Shown: positions 24,668 to 32,120 of the stretch, in pieces
Numbering within the stretch: position 1 is the first letter of the stretch
Layout of the letters: the number at the start of each line of letters is the position of its first letter
From: Salaquimonas sp.
GTDB taxonomy: Bacteria > Pseudomonadota > Alphaproteobacteria > Rhizobiales > Rhizobiaceae
DNA: 32,120 bases
Assembly: GCA_028289365.1 (NCBI GenBank)
Contig: JANQQM010000138.1
Span: forward strand, 1 to 32,120
Reading direction: 5' to 3'
Notes under the pieces: generated by a model
What the model was told of the DNA's origin: nothing
Seen by the model: the letters and a program-made list of their open reading frames with translations, nothing else
Database searches by the model: none
Made by a program: the position numbers and the translations under genes

Positions 24668-24985
24668 GCTTCATCCCGAAATATTGCTGTGAACCCGTAT
24701 TTCCGGCGGTTGGCTGTCTTCGTCCGCATTTATTCAATCCCACCATCTCGCCAGACCTTCTGGCCGAGTTTTAAGCGTAGTGCAAGGTTCCAGACAGTGC
24801 GTTTCCGTTCAATGATTCGCAGTTGGCCAATTATCCATACCGAAACGCAACCATACGGTTAATTTTGTCCAGACCCACGAATTATTTGTGCTGCGGCAAT
24901 TTTCCAATGCTCTGCGGACTGTCATTTCGCTGTAGAACACGCTATTGCGACTGCAAATCGACACGCCAATCAATTTGAGCCGAAA
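24668..24985. other. 318-base divergent intergenic region, rnd/lpsL
   Basis: No gene is evident. It holds the hairpin at 24747-24768, a perfect 8-base palindrome TTGGCCAA at 24823-24830, and flanking arms GCGTTTC (24799-24805) and GAAACGC (24842-24848). The promoters of rnd and the epimerase gene should lie here, but I could not assign convincing -35/-10 pairs. Confidence 0.6.
24747..24772 (+). terminator. Orphan terminator-like hairpin
   Basis: CTCG-CCAGA pairs with TCTGG-C-CGAG (9 bp with one bulged C, loop CCT) and is followed by TTTT on the plus strand. No plus-strand gene lies immediately upstream, so it might end an unannotated short RNA or be fortuitous. Confidence 0.35.
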
Positions 24986-26008
24986 ATGAAATACCTCGTT
25001 ACGGGAACTGCCGGATTTATTGGATATCACACGGCAAAACTGCTTGTCAGCCGCGGCGATGAGGTAGTCGGGTTCGACGTGATCAATGATTATTATGATG
25101 TTGACCTGAAATATGCGCGGCTGCGTGAGTTGGATCTGGTGTCTTCCGGGCATAATGTTCGCCATCAATTCATCAAGGCAGACTTGGCCGACCGCAGTGC
25201 CGTCGAAGCTTGTTTTTCTGATCACAAGTTTGATCGCGTCATTCACCTGGCAGCGCAGGCAGGCGTTCGTTATTCCATTGAAAATCCCGCAGCCTATGTC
25301 CATTCGAACATTACCGGTTTTACCAATATTCTCGAGGCTTGCCGCGAAGCTGAAATTCCCCATCTGACCTATGCTTCCACGTCAAGCATCTATGGCCTGA
25401 ACACCACCATGCCCTATTCGGAGCATAACGGCGCGAACCATCCCCTGCAGTTTTATGCGGCAACAAAGCGCTCAAACGAATTGATGGCGCATGCCTACAG
25501 CAACCTGTTTGACCTTCCGACAACCGGCTTGAGATTTTTCACGGTCTACGGCCCATGGGGCAGGCCGGATATGGCGCCCATCCTGTTTTTGCGCAACATA
25601 TTGGAAGGCCAGCCGATCAAGGTGTTCAACCACGGAAATCACCGGCGAGATTTCACTTATATCGACGATATCGCCAAGGGGGTCGTCCTCGCAGCAGATG
25701 ATATCGCCGCACCCAATCCCGATTTCGACCCGGCAAATCCTGACCCGCAATCCTCGTCGGTTCCCTGGCGGTTGTTCAATATCGGAAATAGCGATCCGAT
25801 CAATCTGATGGATTTCATTGCAGCGATCGAAAATGCCGTGGACCGCAAGGCAATAATGGAGATGCTGCCACTCCAGCCGGGCGATGTGCCCGATACGTTT
25901 TCGGATTCCAGCGAACTGGAAAAGGCAACCGGCTTTAGGCCTTCGACCTCAATCACCGAAGGCGTAAACAAGCTGGTCGAGTGGTACCGATCCTATCATC
26001 AGGTCTGA
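24986..26008 (+). CDS. lpsL: UDP-glucuronate 4-epimerase-like NAD-dependent epimerase (LpsL/CapI family)
   Basis: Extended short-chain dehydrogenase, 340 residues, that probably interconverts UDP-glucuronate and UDP-galacturonate for lipopolysaccharide or capsule. NAD-binding GTAGFIG is at 7-13, the catalytic Y157-x3-K161 pair is in [10 protein letters not shown], and STSSIYG supplies the serine/threonine. [18 protein letters not shown] and [15 protein letters not shown] are typical of the LpsL/CapI uronate subgroup, not GalE. No ribosome binding site stands out before the ATG. It stands alone between the rnd/lpt cluster and the liv operon; the link to lpt genes through LPS sugar supply is suggestive only. 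Confidence 0.88.
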   Translation: MKYLVTGTAGFIGYHTAKLLVSRGDEVVGFDVINDYYDVDLKYARLRELDLVSSGHNVRHQFIKADLADRSAVEACFSDHKFDRVIHLAAQAGVRYSIENPAAYVHSNITGFTNILEACREAEIPHLTYASTSSIYGLNTTMPYSEHNGANHPLQFYAATKRSNELMAHAYSNLFDLPTTGLRFFTVYGPWGRPDMAPILFLRNILEGQPIKVFNHGNHRRDFTYIDDIAKGVVLAADDIAAPNPDFDPANPDPQSSSVPWRLFNIGNSDPINLMDFIAAIENAVDRKAIMEMLPLQPGDVPDTFSDSSELEKATGFRPSTSITEGVNKLVEWYRSYHQV

Positions 26009-26028
26009 AGCCTGGTGGAAAAAATGGA

Positions 26029-26077
26029 CAAATCGATCGTCATAGCCATGTCGATTTGCACTTGCCGGCCGGTTTTT
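26029..26077 (+). terminator. Candidate lpsL terminator region
   Basis: CAAATCGA (26029-26036) and TCGATTTG (26051-26058) form a perfect 8-bp stem, and GCCGGCCGG followed by TTTTT lies at 26064-26077. The T tract is not directly against the 8-bp stem, so either the structures act together or the short GC palindrome terminates alone. Confidence 0.4.
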
Positions 26078-26116
26078 GCGCAATAAACGGGAAAAATCGC
26101 CACACTAGACGATTTG
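26029..26116. repeat. Four AAATCG half-sites before the synthetase/liv operon
   Basis: The hexamer AAATCG or its complement occurs at 26030-26035, 26052-26057, 26094-26099 and 26110-26115 in alternating orientation, making two inverted pairs (spacers 16 and 10 bases). Three copies extend to CAAATCG. They lie 122 or more bases upstream of the synthetase start, a position suited to regulator binding. Confidence 0.35.
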
Positions 26117-26237
26117 CTAGTTGATATCGGGGCGTATTTCAATTTCACTCTCGCAAGGCTGGTTTGGTGCAAATGCCGATGACCAGCCATCCATCCGCTG
26201 AACCGAGCAGATGGAAATGAGGGAGGAACATGCTGAT

Positions 26238-28217
26238 ATGCCCGCTGAAGGCACAATTGCGCCTGAACAGCCGGAGACTTTTCCGCAATATCTGTTGCTG
26301 AACGCAAGACGCTTTGCCGATCGGCCGGCAATGCGCCACAAGGATTATGGCATCTGGCAAAGCTGGACCTGGGCAGAGCTTCTGGAAGAGATACGCATTT
26401 TTTCGATGGGTCTGGCGGCGCTTGGCCTAAAGCGCGGAGACAAGATCGCAATTGTCGGTCAGAACCGGCCTCGCCTTTATTGGACATTCTGTGCCGTTCA
26501 GGCACTGGGCGCCATTCCGGTTCCGGTTTATGCAGATTCGGTTGCCGAGGAGATGGTCTATGTCCTCGATCACGCCGAAGTGGTCATGGCGATCGTGCAG
26601 GACCAGGAGCAGGTCGACAAGGTGCTTTCGATTGCCGACCAGCTTCCCGCGCTGAAGAAAGTCATCTACGACGAAACCCGCGGTCTGAAGGATTATGATC
26701 ACACGAACCTGCATTCCATAGACGATGTGCAGGAACTGGGCGCTGAGGAGCTAAAGAAGTCCGGTGATGAAAAATGGCTTGAATCGATTTCGAAAGGCGA
26801 CGGCAACGACCTTTCGGTAATCCTGTATACATCAGGCACGACCGGCAAACCCAAGGGCGTCATGCTCTCATTCCATAACCTGACCGTCTCCGCGATCAAT
26901 GCCAACGAATTCGATCACCTCGACGAAACAGAATCGGTCCTTGCCTATCTTCCGCTTGCCTGGGTCGGCGACCATGTCTTCACCTATGCCCAGGCCTATA
27001 TCGCCGGCTATTGCGTCTGCTGCCCGGAAAGCATGGAAACGACCGACGCCGATCGCCGTGAGATCGCGCCAACCTATTTCTTTGCTCCGCCTCGGGTGTT
27101 TGAAGTCCTGCTGACCGCTGTAATGGTTCGAATGGAAGATGCCGGCAAAGCCAAGGTGGCCATGTTCCATTATTTCATGGATGTCGCCCGCAAAGTGGGC
27201 GAACCGATCTTGAACGGGGATTCGGTGCCGTTTGGTGATCGTATCAAATACTGGCTGGGCGAATTCCTGGTATACGGCCCGCTGAAAAACCGCATGGGCC
27301 TGACCAAGATGAAGGTCGGCTATACTGCCGGCGAGGCCATTGGCCCGGAGATTTTCAGGTTCTATCGCTCACTCGGCATCAACCTGAAGCAGCTTTACGG
27401 TCAGACCGAAGCGAGTGTCTATATTTCTGCCCAGCCCGACGGGGAAATCCGCGCCGATACGGTCGGCAGGCCGTCACCCGATGTCGAGATCAAGATCCAT
27501 GACAATGGCGAGGTTATGTATCGCTCCCCGGGCGTGTTCCTGGGCTATTACAAAAATGACGAGGCGACCGGCAAGACCAAGACAAAGGACAATTGGGTCC
27601 ACACCGGTGATGCCGGTTTTTTCGACAATGATGGACACCTGAAGATCATCGACCGCGCCAAGGATGTCGGCAAACTTGATGACGGTAGTCTTTTTGCGCC
27701 GAAATATATCGAGAACAAGCTCAAATTCTTTCCCAATATTCAGGAAGTTGTTGCCTTTGGTGACGAGCGGGAATTTTGCGCGGTCATCATCAATATCGAT
27801 CTTACATCTGTCGGCAACTGGGCCGAGCGCAACAATGTCTCCTATGCCAGCTATCAGGAACTGGCGGCCCATCCACGCGTCTATGAAATGATCGCCGAAC
27901 ATGTTGACCAAGTGAACCACGATCTGGCTGGCGAGGAACTCATGGCTGGTTCGCAGATCCGCAGGTTCCTGGTCCTGCACAAAGAACTGGACGCCGATGA
28001 CGGCGAATTGACTCGCACGCTCAAGATACGCCGGTCCTTCATTGCAGAGCGTTATGCACCCCTGATCGAGGCGCTCTATGACGGTTCGACCGAAAAATTC
28101 GTCGAAACCGAAGTCACCTTCGAAGATGGGCGCAAGGGGTCCATTTCGGCTAACGTTCTTATCCGAGACATGCCACTGGTTCCGGCCAAAAAGCCTGTTC
28201 TGGAGGCTGCACAATGA
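26238..28217 (+). CDS. AMP-dependent acyl-CoA synthetase (long-chain type)
   Basis: Adenylate-forming CoA ligase of 659 residues. The P-loop YTSGTTGKPKG is at 197-207, YGQTE at 387-391 and HTGD at 455-458, then the hinge and C-terminal domain with GSLFAPKYIENKL. Size and motifs fit the FACS-like ligases often found at the head of Liv-type transporter operons. The ATG at 26238 is chosen because AGGGAGGA at 26220-26227 is ideally spaced; in-frame ATGs at 26211 and 26217 lie at or before that site. Its stop codon overlaps livG (ATGA), so ligase and transporter are made together. The likely role is to trap an imported carboxylic acid as its CoA ester; the acid is unknown. Confidence 0.9.
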   Translation: MPAEGTIAPEQPETFPQYLLLNARRFADRPAMRHKDYGIWQSWTWAELLEEIRIFSMGLAALGLKRGDKIAIVGQNRPRLYWTFCAVQALGAIPVPVYADSVAEEMVYVLDHAEVVMAIVQDQEQVDKVLSIADQLPALKKVIYDETRGLKDYDHTNLHSIDDVQELGAEELKKSGDEKWLESISKGDGNDLSVILYTSGTTGKPKGVMLSFHNLTVSAINANEFDHLDETESVLAYLPLAWVGDHVFTYAQAYIAGYCVCCPESMETTDADRREIAPTYFFAPPRVFEVLLTAVMVRMEDAGKAKVAMFHYFMDVARKVGEPILNGDSVPFGDRIKYWLGEFLVYGPLKNRMGLTKMKVGYTAGEAIGPEIFRFYRSLGINLKQLYGQTEASVYISAQPDGEIRADTVGRPSPDVEIKIHDNGEVMYRSPGVFLGYYKNDEATGKTKTKDNWVHTGDAGFFDNDGHLKIIDRAKDVGKLDDGSLFAPKYIENKLKFFPNIQEVVAFGDEREFCAVIINIDLTSVGNWAERNNVSYASYQELAAHPRVYEMIAEHVDQVNHDLAGEELMAGSQIRRFLVLHKELDADDGELTRTLKIRRSFIAERYAPLIEALYDGSTEKFVETEVTFEDGRKGSISANVLIRDMPLVPAKKPVLEAAQ

Positions 28218-29053
28218 ACGCACCCATCCGTCCAGATACCCAACTTCACACGCGCGCCGATGACGGGATTGCCACCGGTGATGATTTGCTCGTCACCGAG
28301 AACATCTCGCTCTCCTTTGGCGGCGTAAGGGCCATTGCCGACATTTCGTTTGATGTAAAAAAGGGCGAAATACGCGCAATCATCGGGCCCAATGGCGCCG
28401 GTAAGACTTCCATGCTGAACGTCATCAACGGGTTCTATCACCCCCAGCAGGGCACGATTACCTTCCGCGGTAACAAGCGCAGACGCATGCGCCCGCACGA
28501 GGCGGCAAATCAGGGCATCGCCCGGACCTTCCAAAACATTGCCTTGTTTGGTGGCATGAGCACGCTCGACAATCTGATGACCGGACGCATTACCCTGATG
28601 AAGCGGAACATGCTCTGGCATGCGGCTTGGTTCGGGCCGGCCCAGCGAGAGGAGATCGAACATCGCGAGGCGGTTGAGCAGATCATCGACTTTCTAGAGA
28701 TTGAGCATATCCGCAAGACCCCGGTTGGACGGTTGCCCTATGGCTTGCAGAAACGAGTCGAACTTGGACGCGCACTCGCCGCCGAACCGGCGCTTCTGCT
28801 GCTCGATGAACCAATGGCGGGCATGAACCTGGAAGAAAAAGAGGATATGAGCCGCTTCATCCTCGACGTGAATCAGCAATACGGCACCACGATCGCCTTG
28901 ATCGAACACGATATGGGCGTGGTCATGGATCTATCAGACCGCGTGGTCGTGCTCGATTATGGCCGCAAGATCGGCGATGGCACGCCCGATGAGGTGAGAA
29001 ACAATCAGGATGTGATCGACGCCTATCTGGGTGTCCCGCATGAGGACGCATGA
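28214..29053 (+). CDS. livG: Branched-chain amino acid-type ABC transporter ATPase LivG
   Basis: ATPase subunit of 279 residues. Walker A GPNGAGKT is at 58-65 and Q-loop Q107 is in RTFQNIALF. The signature is the LivG-typical degenerate LPYGLQKR near 174-181, Walker B LLLLDEP at 194-200, and switch histidine H232 in EHDM. The longer insert after the Q-loop (about 124-150) distinguishes LivG from LivF. An N-terminal tail of about 25 residues precedes the domain. It overlaps the ligase gene by four bases and is followed by livH after 19 bases. No livF is present in the window. Confidence 0.93.
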   Translation: MNAPIRPDTQLHTRADDGIATGDDLLVTENISLSFGGVRAIADISFDVKKGEIRAIIGPNGAGKTSMLNVINGFYHPQQGTITFRGNKRRRMRPHEAANQGIARTFQNIALFGGMSTLDNLMTGRITLMKRNMLWHAAWFGPAQREEIEHREAVEQIIDFLEIEHIRKTPVGRLPYGLQKRVELGRALAAEPALLLLDEPMAGMNLEEKEDMSRFILDVNQQYGTTIALIEHDMGVVMDLSDRVVVLDYGRKIGDGTPDEVRNNQDVIDAYLGVPHEDA

Positions 29054-29072
29054 TGAAATCAGGAGCTAGAGA

Positions 29073-30074
29073 TTGAGCCCGGCATTTCTAAATCTGATCG
29101 AGACCACCCTTAACGGCTTGATGGCCGGCGTGATGTATTCCCTGGTCGCGCTCGGATTCGTCCTGATTTTCAAGGCATCGGGCATATTCAATTTCGCACA
29201 AGGCGTCATGGCACTCTTTGCAGCCCTGACCCTGGTCGGTTTCCAAACCGGTCAGGTCCCGTTTGCGCATCTGATCAATGCGATATTTGGGACCGATCTA
29301 CACCATTGGGGCCCGGGCGTCCCGACTTTCCTGGCCATATTGATGGCGATGGCCGTCATGGTGTTGATGGCATTCCTGATAGAAAGACTGGTCCTCAAAC
29401 ACCTGGTCAATCAGGAACCGATCATCCTGTTCATGGCAACCATTGGCCTTGCCTATTTCCTCGAAGGCATGGGTGACTTGATGTGGGGTGCAGACATCAA
29501 GCCGATGAATGTTGGCCTGCCGTCGGGAGGCTCTTTCTGGTGGGAGGATGTAACGCGAGAATGGGCCAGCGAGGGCAGCGAATACTACGGCATGTATATC
29601 GATACACTGGATGTCACCGCCGCGCTGATTGCCATCGCGCTTGTCTCGATATTGACCATTTTTTCGCAATATACAGCCACCGGGCGCGCCTTGCGTGCGG
29701 TCGCTGACGATCACCAAGCAGCACTGTCGGTCGGCATCTCGCTGCGCACCATATGGGTCATAGTCTGGTCGATAGCTGGCTTCGTCGCGCTGGTGGCAGG
29801 CATCATGTGGGGCGCTAAATCCGGCGTACAGTTTTCGCTCTCCCTGATTGCCCTGAAGGCGTTGCCGGTTCTGATCCTGGGTGGCTTTACTTCGATTCCA
29901 GGCGCGATTGTCGGCGGGTTGATCATCGGTGTCGGGGAGAAGCTTGCTGAAGCCTATATCGGCCCGCTGGTCGGCGGCGCGATCGAAAACTGGTTTGCCT
30001 ACATGCTGGCGCTTGCGTTCCTGCTGTTCAGGCCTCAGGGCCTGTTTGGCGAACGCATAATCGAGAGGATATGA
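29073..30074 (+). CDS. livH: Branched-chain amino acid-type ABC transporter permease LivH
   Basis: Inner-membrane permease of 333 residues with about eight hydrophobic segments. GLMAGVMYSLVALGFVLIFK near the start, FNFAQGVM, and LRAVADDHQAALSVGI with ALPVLILGGFTSIPGAIVGG are typical LivH landmarks. The start is a TTG at 29073, with AGGAG at 29061-29065. A seven-codon ORF beginning at ATG 29053 ends in a TGA that overlaps this TTG and may couple translation to livG. A roughly 40-residue hydrophilic insert near residues 140-180, with an acidic stretch, is longer than in E. coli LivH but common in the aromatic/organic-acid subgroup as far as I recall. Confidence 0.92.
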   Translation: MSPAFLNLIETTLNGLMAGVMYSLVALGFVLIFKASGIFNFAQGVMALFAALTLVGFQTGQVPFAHLINAIFGTDLHHWGPGVPTFLAILMAMAVMVLMAFLIERLVLKHLVNQEPIILFMATIGLAYFLEGMGDLMWGADIKPMNVGLPSGGSFWWEDVTREWASEGSEYYGMYIDTLDVTAALIAIALVSILTIFSQYTATGRALRAVADDHQAALSVGISLRTIWVIVWSIAGFVALVAGIMWGAKSGVQFSLSLIALKALPVLILGGFTSIPGAIVGGLIIGVGEKLAEAYIGPLVGGAIENWFAYMLALAFLLFRPQGLFGERIIERI

Positions 30075-30078
30075 TCAG

Positions 30079-31155
30079 ATGCTTTATCGCGAAGCCGGCG
30101 ATTTCAAGACCGACTACAGGTCAGATCAGCAGACCTTTCCGATCAAATCTGAGCGCTACCTGTTTTGGGCGACCATGATCGTCGCATTCTGCATCGTACC
30201 GTTTTTCATCAATTCCTATTGGGAAAAATCGGTGCTCGTTCCGCTGCTCGTATGGTCGCTGATTGCGCTCGGTTTGAATATTCTGACCGGCTATTGTGGC
30301 CAGGTTTCGCTCGGCACCGGCGGATTCATGGCGGTCGGTGCATTCGCCTGCTACAAGCTGATGACGGCCTTTCCGGATCTCAATATCTTCTTCGTGGTGA
30401 TATTATCCGGCGTGGTAACCGCCTTGGTCGGCATGCTGTTCGGATTGCCGTCCCTTCGCATCAAGGGGTTTTACCTGGCGGTGGCCACCCTGGCGGCCCA
30501 GTTTTTCCTCATCTGGGTATTCAACAAGTTTGACTGGTTTTACAACTACTCGCCATCCGGCCAGATTACCGCCCCGCCGCGCGATATTTTCGGTATTACC
30601 GTCACCGGCCCGAACGCGCCTCCCTGGGCAACCTATCTGTTCTGTCTCACCATATTGTTCATTTTTGCCTGGGTGGCTCGAAACCTGACGCGAGGAAGGG
30701 TCGGCCGATCCTGGATGGCCATCCGCGACATGGACATCGCCGCTGAAATCATCGGCGTCGAACCGCTCAGGACCAAACTGTCTGCCTTTGCCGTATCGTC
30801 ATTCTACATTGGCGTTGGCGGCGCCCTGTTTTTCTCGGTCTATCTGGGGGCAGCCGAAGTGACTGAAGCCTTTGGCATCGACAAGTCGTTCCTGGCGCTG
30901 TTCATGGTCATCATCGGTGGTCTGGGTTCGATTCTCGGCTCGTTCCTGGGCGCTGCATTTCTGATTTTGATGCCGGTTCTTTTGAAAAACATATTTGTGG
31001 GTACGCTGGGCTGGCCGACAGATGTTGCCGCCCACATTCAGATCATGTTGATTGGTGGTCTGATTGTCCTTTTTCTTATTGTCGAACCGCATGGGCTGGC
31101 ACAGCTCTGGCGTTTGACAAAAGAGAAATTGCGTCTCTGGCCCTTCCCTTATTGA
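30079..31155 (+). CDS. livM: Branched-chain amino acid-type ABC transporter permease LivM
   Basis: Second permease subunit, 358 residues. A hydrophilic N-terminus of about 27 residues is followed by about nine hydrophobic segments. LNILTGYCGQVSLGTGGFMAVGAF is a clear LivM landmark, as are the coupling-loop region RSWMAIRDMDIAAEIIGVEPLRTKL and MVIIGGLGSILGSFLGAAF near the end. GAGAGGA precedes the ATG, which follows the livH stop after four bases. It forms the translocation channel with LivH. Confidence 0.94.
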   Translation: MLYREAGDFKTDYRSDQQTFPIKSERYLFWATMIVAFCIVPFFINSYWEKSVLVPLLVWSLIALGLNILTGYCGQVSLGTGGFMAVGAFACYKLMTAFPDLNIFFVVILSGVVTALVGMLFGLPSLRIKGFYLAVATLAAQFFLIWVFNKFDWFYNYSPSGQITAPPRDIFGITVTGPNAPPWATYLFCLTILFIFAWVARNLTRGRVGRSWMAIRDMDIAAEIIGVEPLRTKLSAFAVSSFYIGVGGALFFSVYLGAAEVTEAFGIDKSFLALFMVIIGGLGSILGSFLGAAFLILMPVLLKNIFVGTLGWPTDVAAHIQIMLIGGLIVLFLIVEPHGLAQLWRLTKEKLRLWPFPY

Positions 31156-31210
31156 CGGGCTTCAGCGCACAAACCCAAGAGGGAAATGTCGAAAACTGGA
31201 GGAAAACGAC

Positions 31211-32120
31211 ATGAAACTAACAAAAATTGCCATGGTTGCTGCGGTAGCTGCGGTGATGGGCGCAGGACCGGCCTTGGCCGATCTGGTATTCCCGTCGCTT
31301 AGCTATCGCACCGGACCTTACGGCCCGAACGGAATTCCGTTCGCGGACGGCTACGCCGATTACTTCACCCTGATCAACGAGCGTGATGGTGGAATTGGCG
31401 GCGTCAAGGCCCGTGTCATCGAATGCGAGACAGCTTATAACACCGAGAAAGGTGTCGAATGCTATGAGTCGACCAAGGGTGAGGGCGCGTTGATTTATCA
31501 GCCGCTTTCGACAGGCATCACCTATCAGCTAATCCCGAAGGCAACCGCTGATGGTATTCCGGTCCACTCCATGGGCTATGGCCGTACATCGGCTGCCAAC
31601 GGCAAGGTGTTTGAGTGGATCTTCAACTATCCGGGTACCTATTGGGACGCCGCATCGATCATCGTCAAGCACATCATCGATCAGGAAGGGGGCGACGTTA
31701 ACGGCAAGAAGATCGCACTCGTCTATCACAACTCCGCCTATGGCAAGGAGCCGATCCGCACGCTTGAGGAACTGTCGAAGAAGCATGGCTTTGAACTCAG
31801 CCTGATCCCGGTCGATCATCCCGGCCAGGAACAGAAATCGCAATGGCTGCAAATCCGCCGCGATCGCCCTGACTATGTCATGATGTGGGGCTGGGGCGTG
31901 ATGAACCAGGTGGCTATTCAGGAAGCGGCAAATATCCGTTTCCCGATGGATAAATTCATCGGTGTCTGGTGGTCGGCTTCCGAAAATGATGTTCTGCCTG
32001 CCGGTGACGGCGCAGACGGTTACAAGGCCATAGCCTTCCATGGTGTTGGCGGCGATTTCCCGATCTATGATGATCTGAAGAAATATGTCTTCGACGCTGG
32101 AAAGGCCGCAGGCGATGGCT
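31211..32120 (+). CDS. ABC transporter substrate-binding protein (LivK-like), 3' end outside window
   Basis: Periplasmic binding protein of the type I Leu/Ile/Val class; the first 303 codons are present and the frame runs off the window. GGAGGAAA at 31198-31205 precedes the ATG. A signal peptide covers residues 1-23 with cleavage after ALA. The mature start DLVFPSLSYRTGPYGPNG and YADYFTLINERDGGIGG match the Peripla_BP_6 domain. Two cysteines in ECETAYNTEKGVECYE probably form the family disulfide. The operon with an acyl-CoA synthetase, and likeness to binding proteins for aromatic or other organic acids, argue against a plain leucine carrier, but the ligand is unknown. A 55-base gap follows livM. 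Confidence 0.92.
   Translation, partial: MKLTKIAMVAAVAAVMGAGPALADLVFPSLSYRTGPYGPNGIPFADGYADYFTLINERDGGIGGVKARVIECETAYNTEKGVECYESTKGEGALIYQPLSTGITYQLIPKATADGIPVHSMGYGRTSAANGKVFEWIFNYPGTYWDAASIIVKHIIDQEGGDVNGKKIALVYHNSAYGKEPIRTLEELSKKHGFELSLIPVDHPGQEQKSQWLQIRRDRPDYVMMWGWGVMNQVAIQEAANIRFPMDKFIGVWWSASENDVLPAGDGADGYKAIAFHGVGGDFPIYDDLKKYVFDAGKAAGDG

Noticed and set aside
1-32120. CRISPR arrays, tRNA or rRNA genes, insertion sequences, phage genes
   Set aside because: No regularly spaced repeats, cloverleaf-like segments, transposase or phage structural motifs were found by eye; a tRNA or Rfam scan was not run.

Overview
The window looks like core chromosome of an alphaproteobacterium, most probably of the Hyphomicrobiales (Rhizobiales). 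The main reasons are the adjacent RegB/RegA (ActS/ActR) pair next to hrpB and mmcB, the order rnd-lptC-lptA-lptB-rpoN-hpf-ptsN, a small heat-shock gene followed by a DUF1150 gene, a NolR-like ArsR regulator, and an LpsL-type UDP-glucuronate epimerase. Base composition looks even and moderately GC-rich by eye; it was not computed. No rRNA, tRNA, CRISPR array, insertion sequence or prophage was seen, so this reads as ordinary housekeeping and metabolic DNA with a few unusual local details.

Positions 1-4842 (plus strand) hold two RNA-methyltransferase-type genes and lspA, packed with 4-base overlaps, then an AcuI/YhdH-type reductase and glycerol kinase. Positions 4944-8515 form a three-gene ABC importer of the YnjBCD type. 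Positions 8518-13084 hold the helicase gene hrpB and the redox two-component pair regB-regA. On the minus strand follow mmcB (a putative nuclease-fold repair protein) and glcB (malate synthase G).

Positions 16027-17320 form a small divergent sulfur-related module: two half-length YeeE/YedE membrane proteins on the minus strand and an ArsR-family regulator on the plus strand, with two palindromes between them. Positions 17333-18210 hold hsp20 and a DUF1150 gene behind a heat-shock-like promoter and a highly structured leader. Positions 18307-24667 (minus strand) carry the envelope and regulation cluster: RNase D, LPS-transport proteins LptC, LptA and LptB, sigma-54, the ribosome hibernation factor and PtsN. 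LptB and LptC both have long low-complexity N-terminal extensions.

Positions 24986-26008 hold the UDP-sugar epimerase. Positions 26238-32120 are an operon for a branched-chain-amino-acid-type ABC importer (LivG, LivH, LivM and a substrate-binding protein cut by the window end), led by a long acyl-CoA synthetase gene. That suggests the imported substrate may be an organic or aromatic acid activated to its CoA ester. The second ATPase (LivF) is not in the window and probably lies downstream.

The points most worth a second look are the candidate RNA thermometer before hsp20, the sulfur module with its single-cysteine NolR-like regulator and possibly leaderless promoter, and the LptB/LptC N-terminal tails. 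I found no convincing wholly new system.
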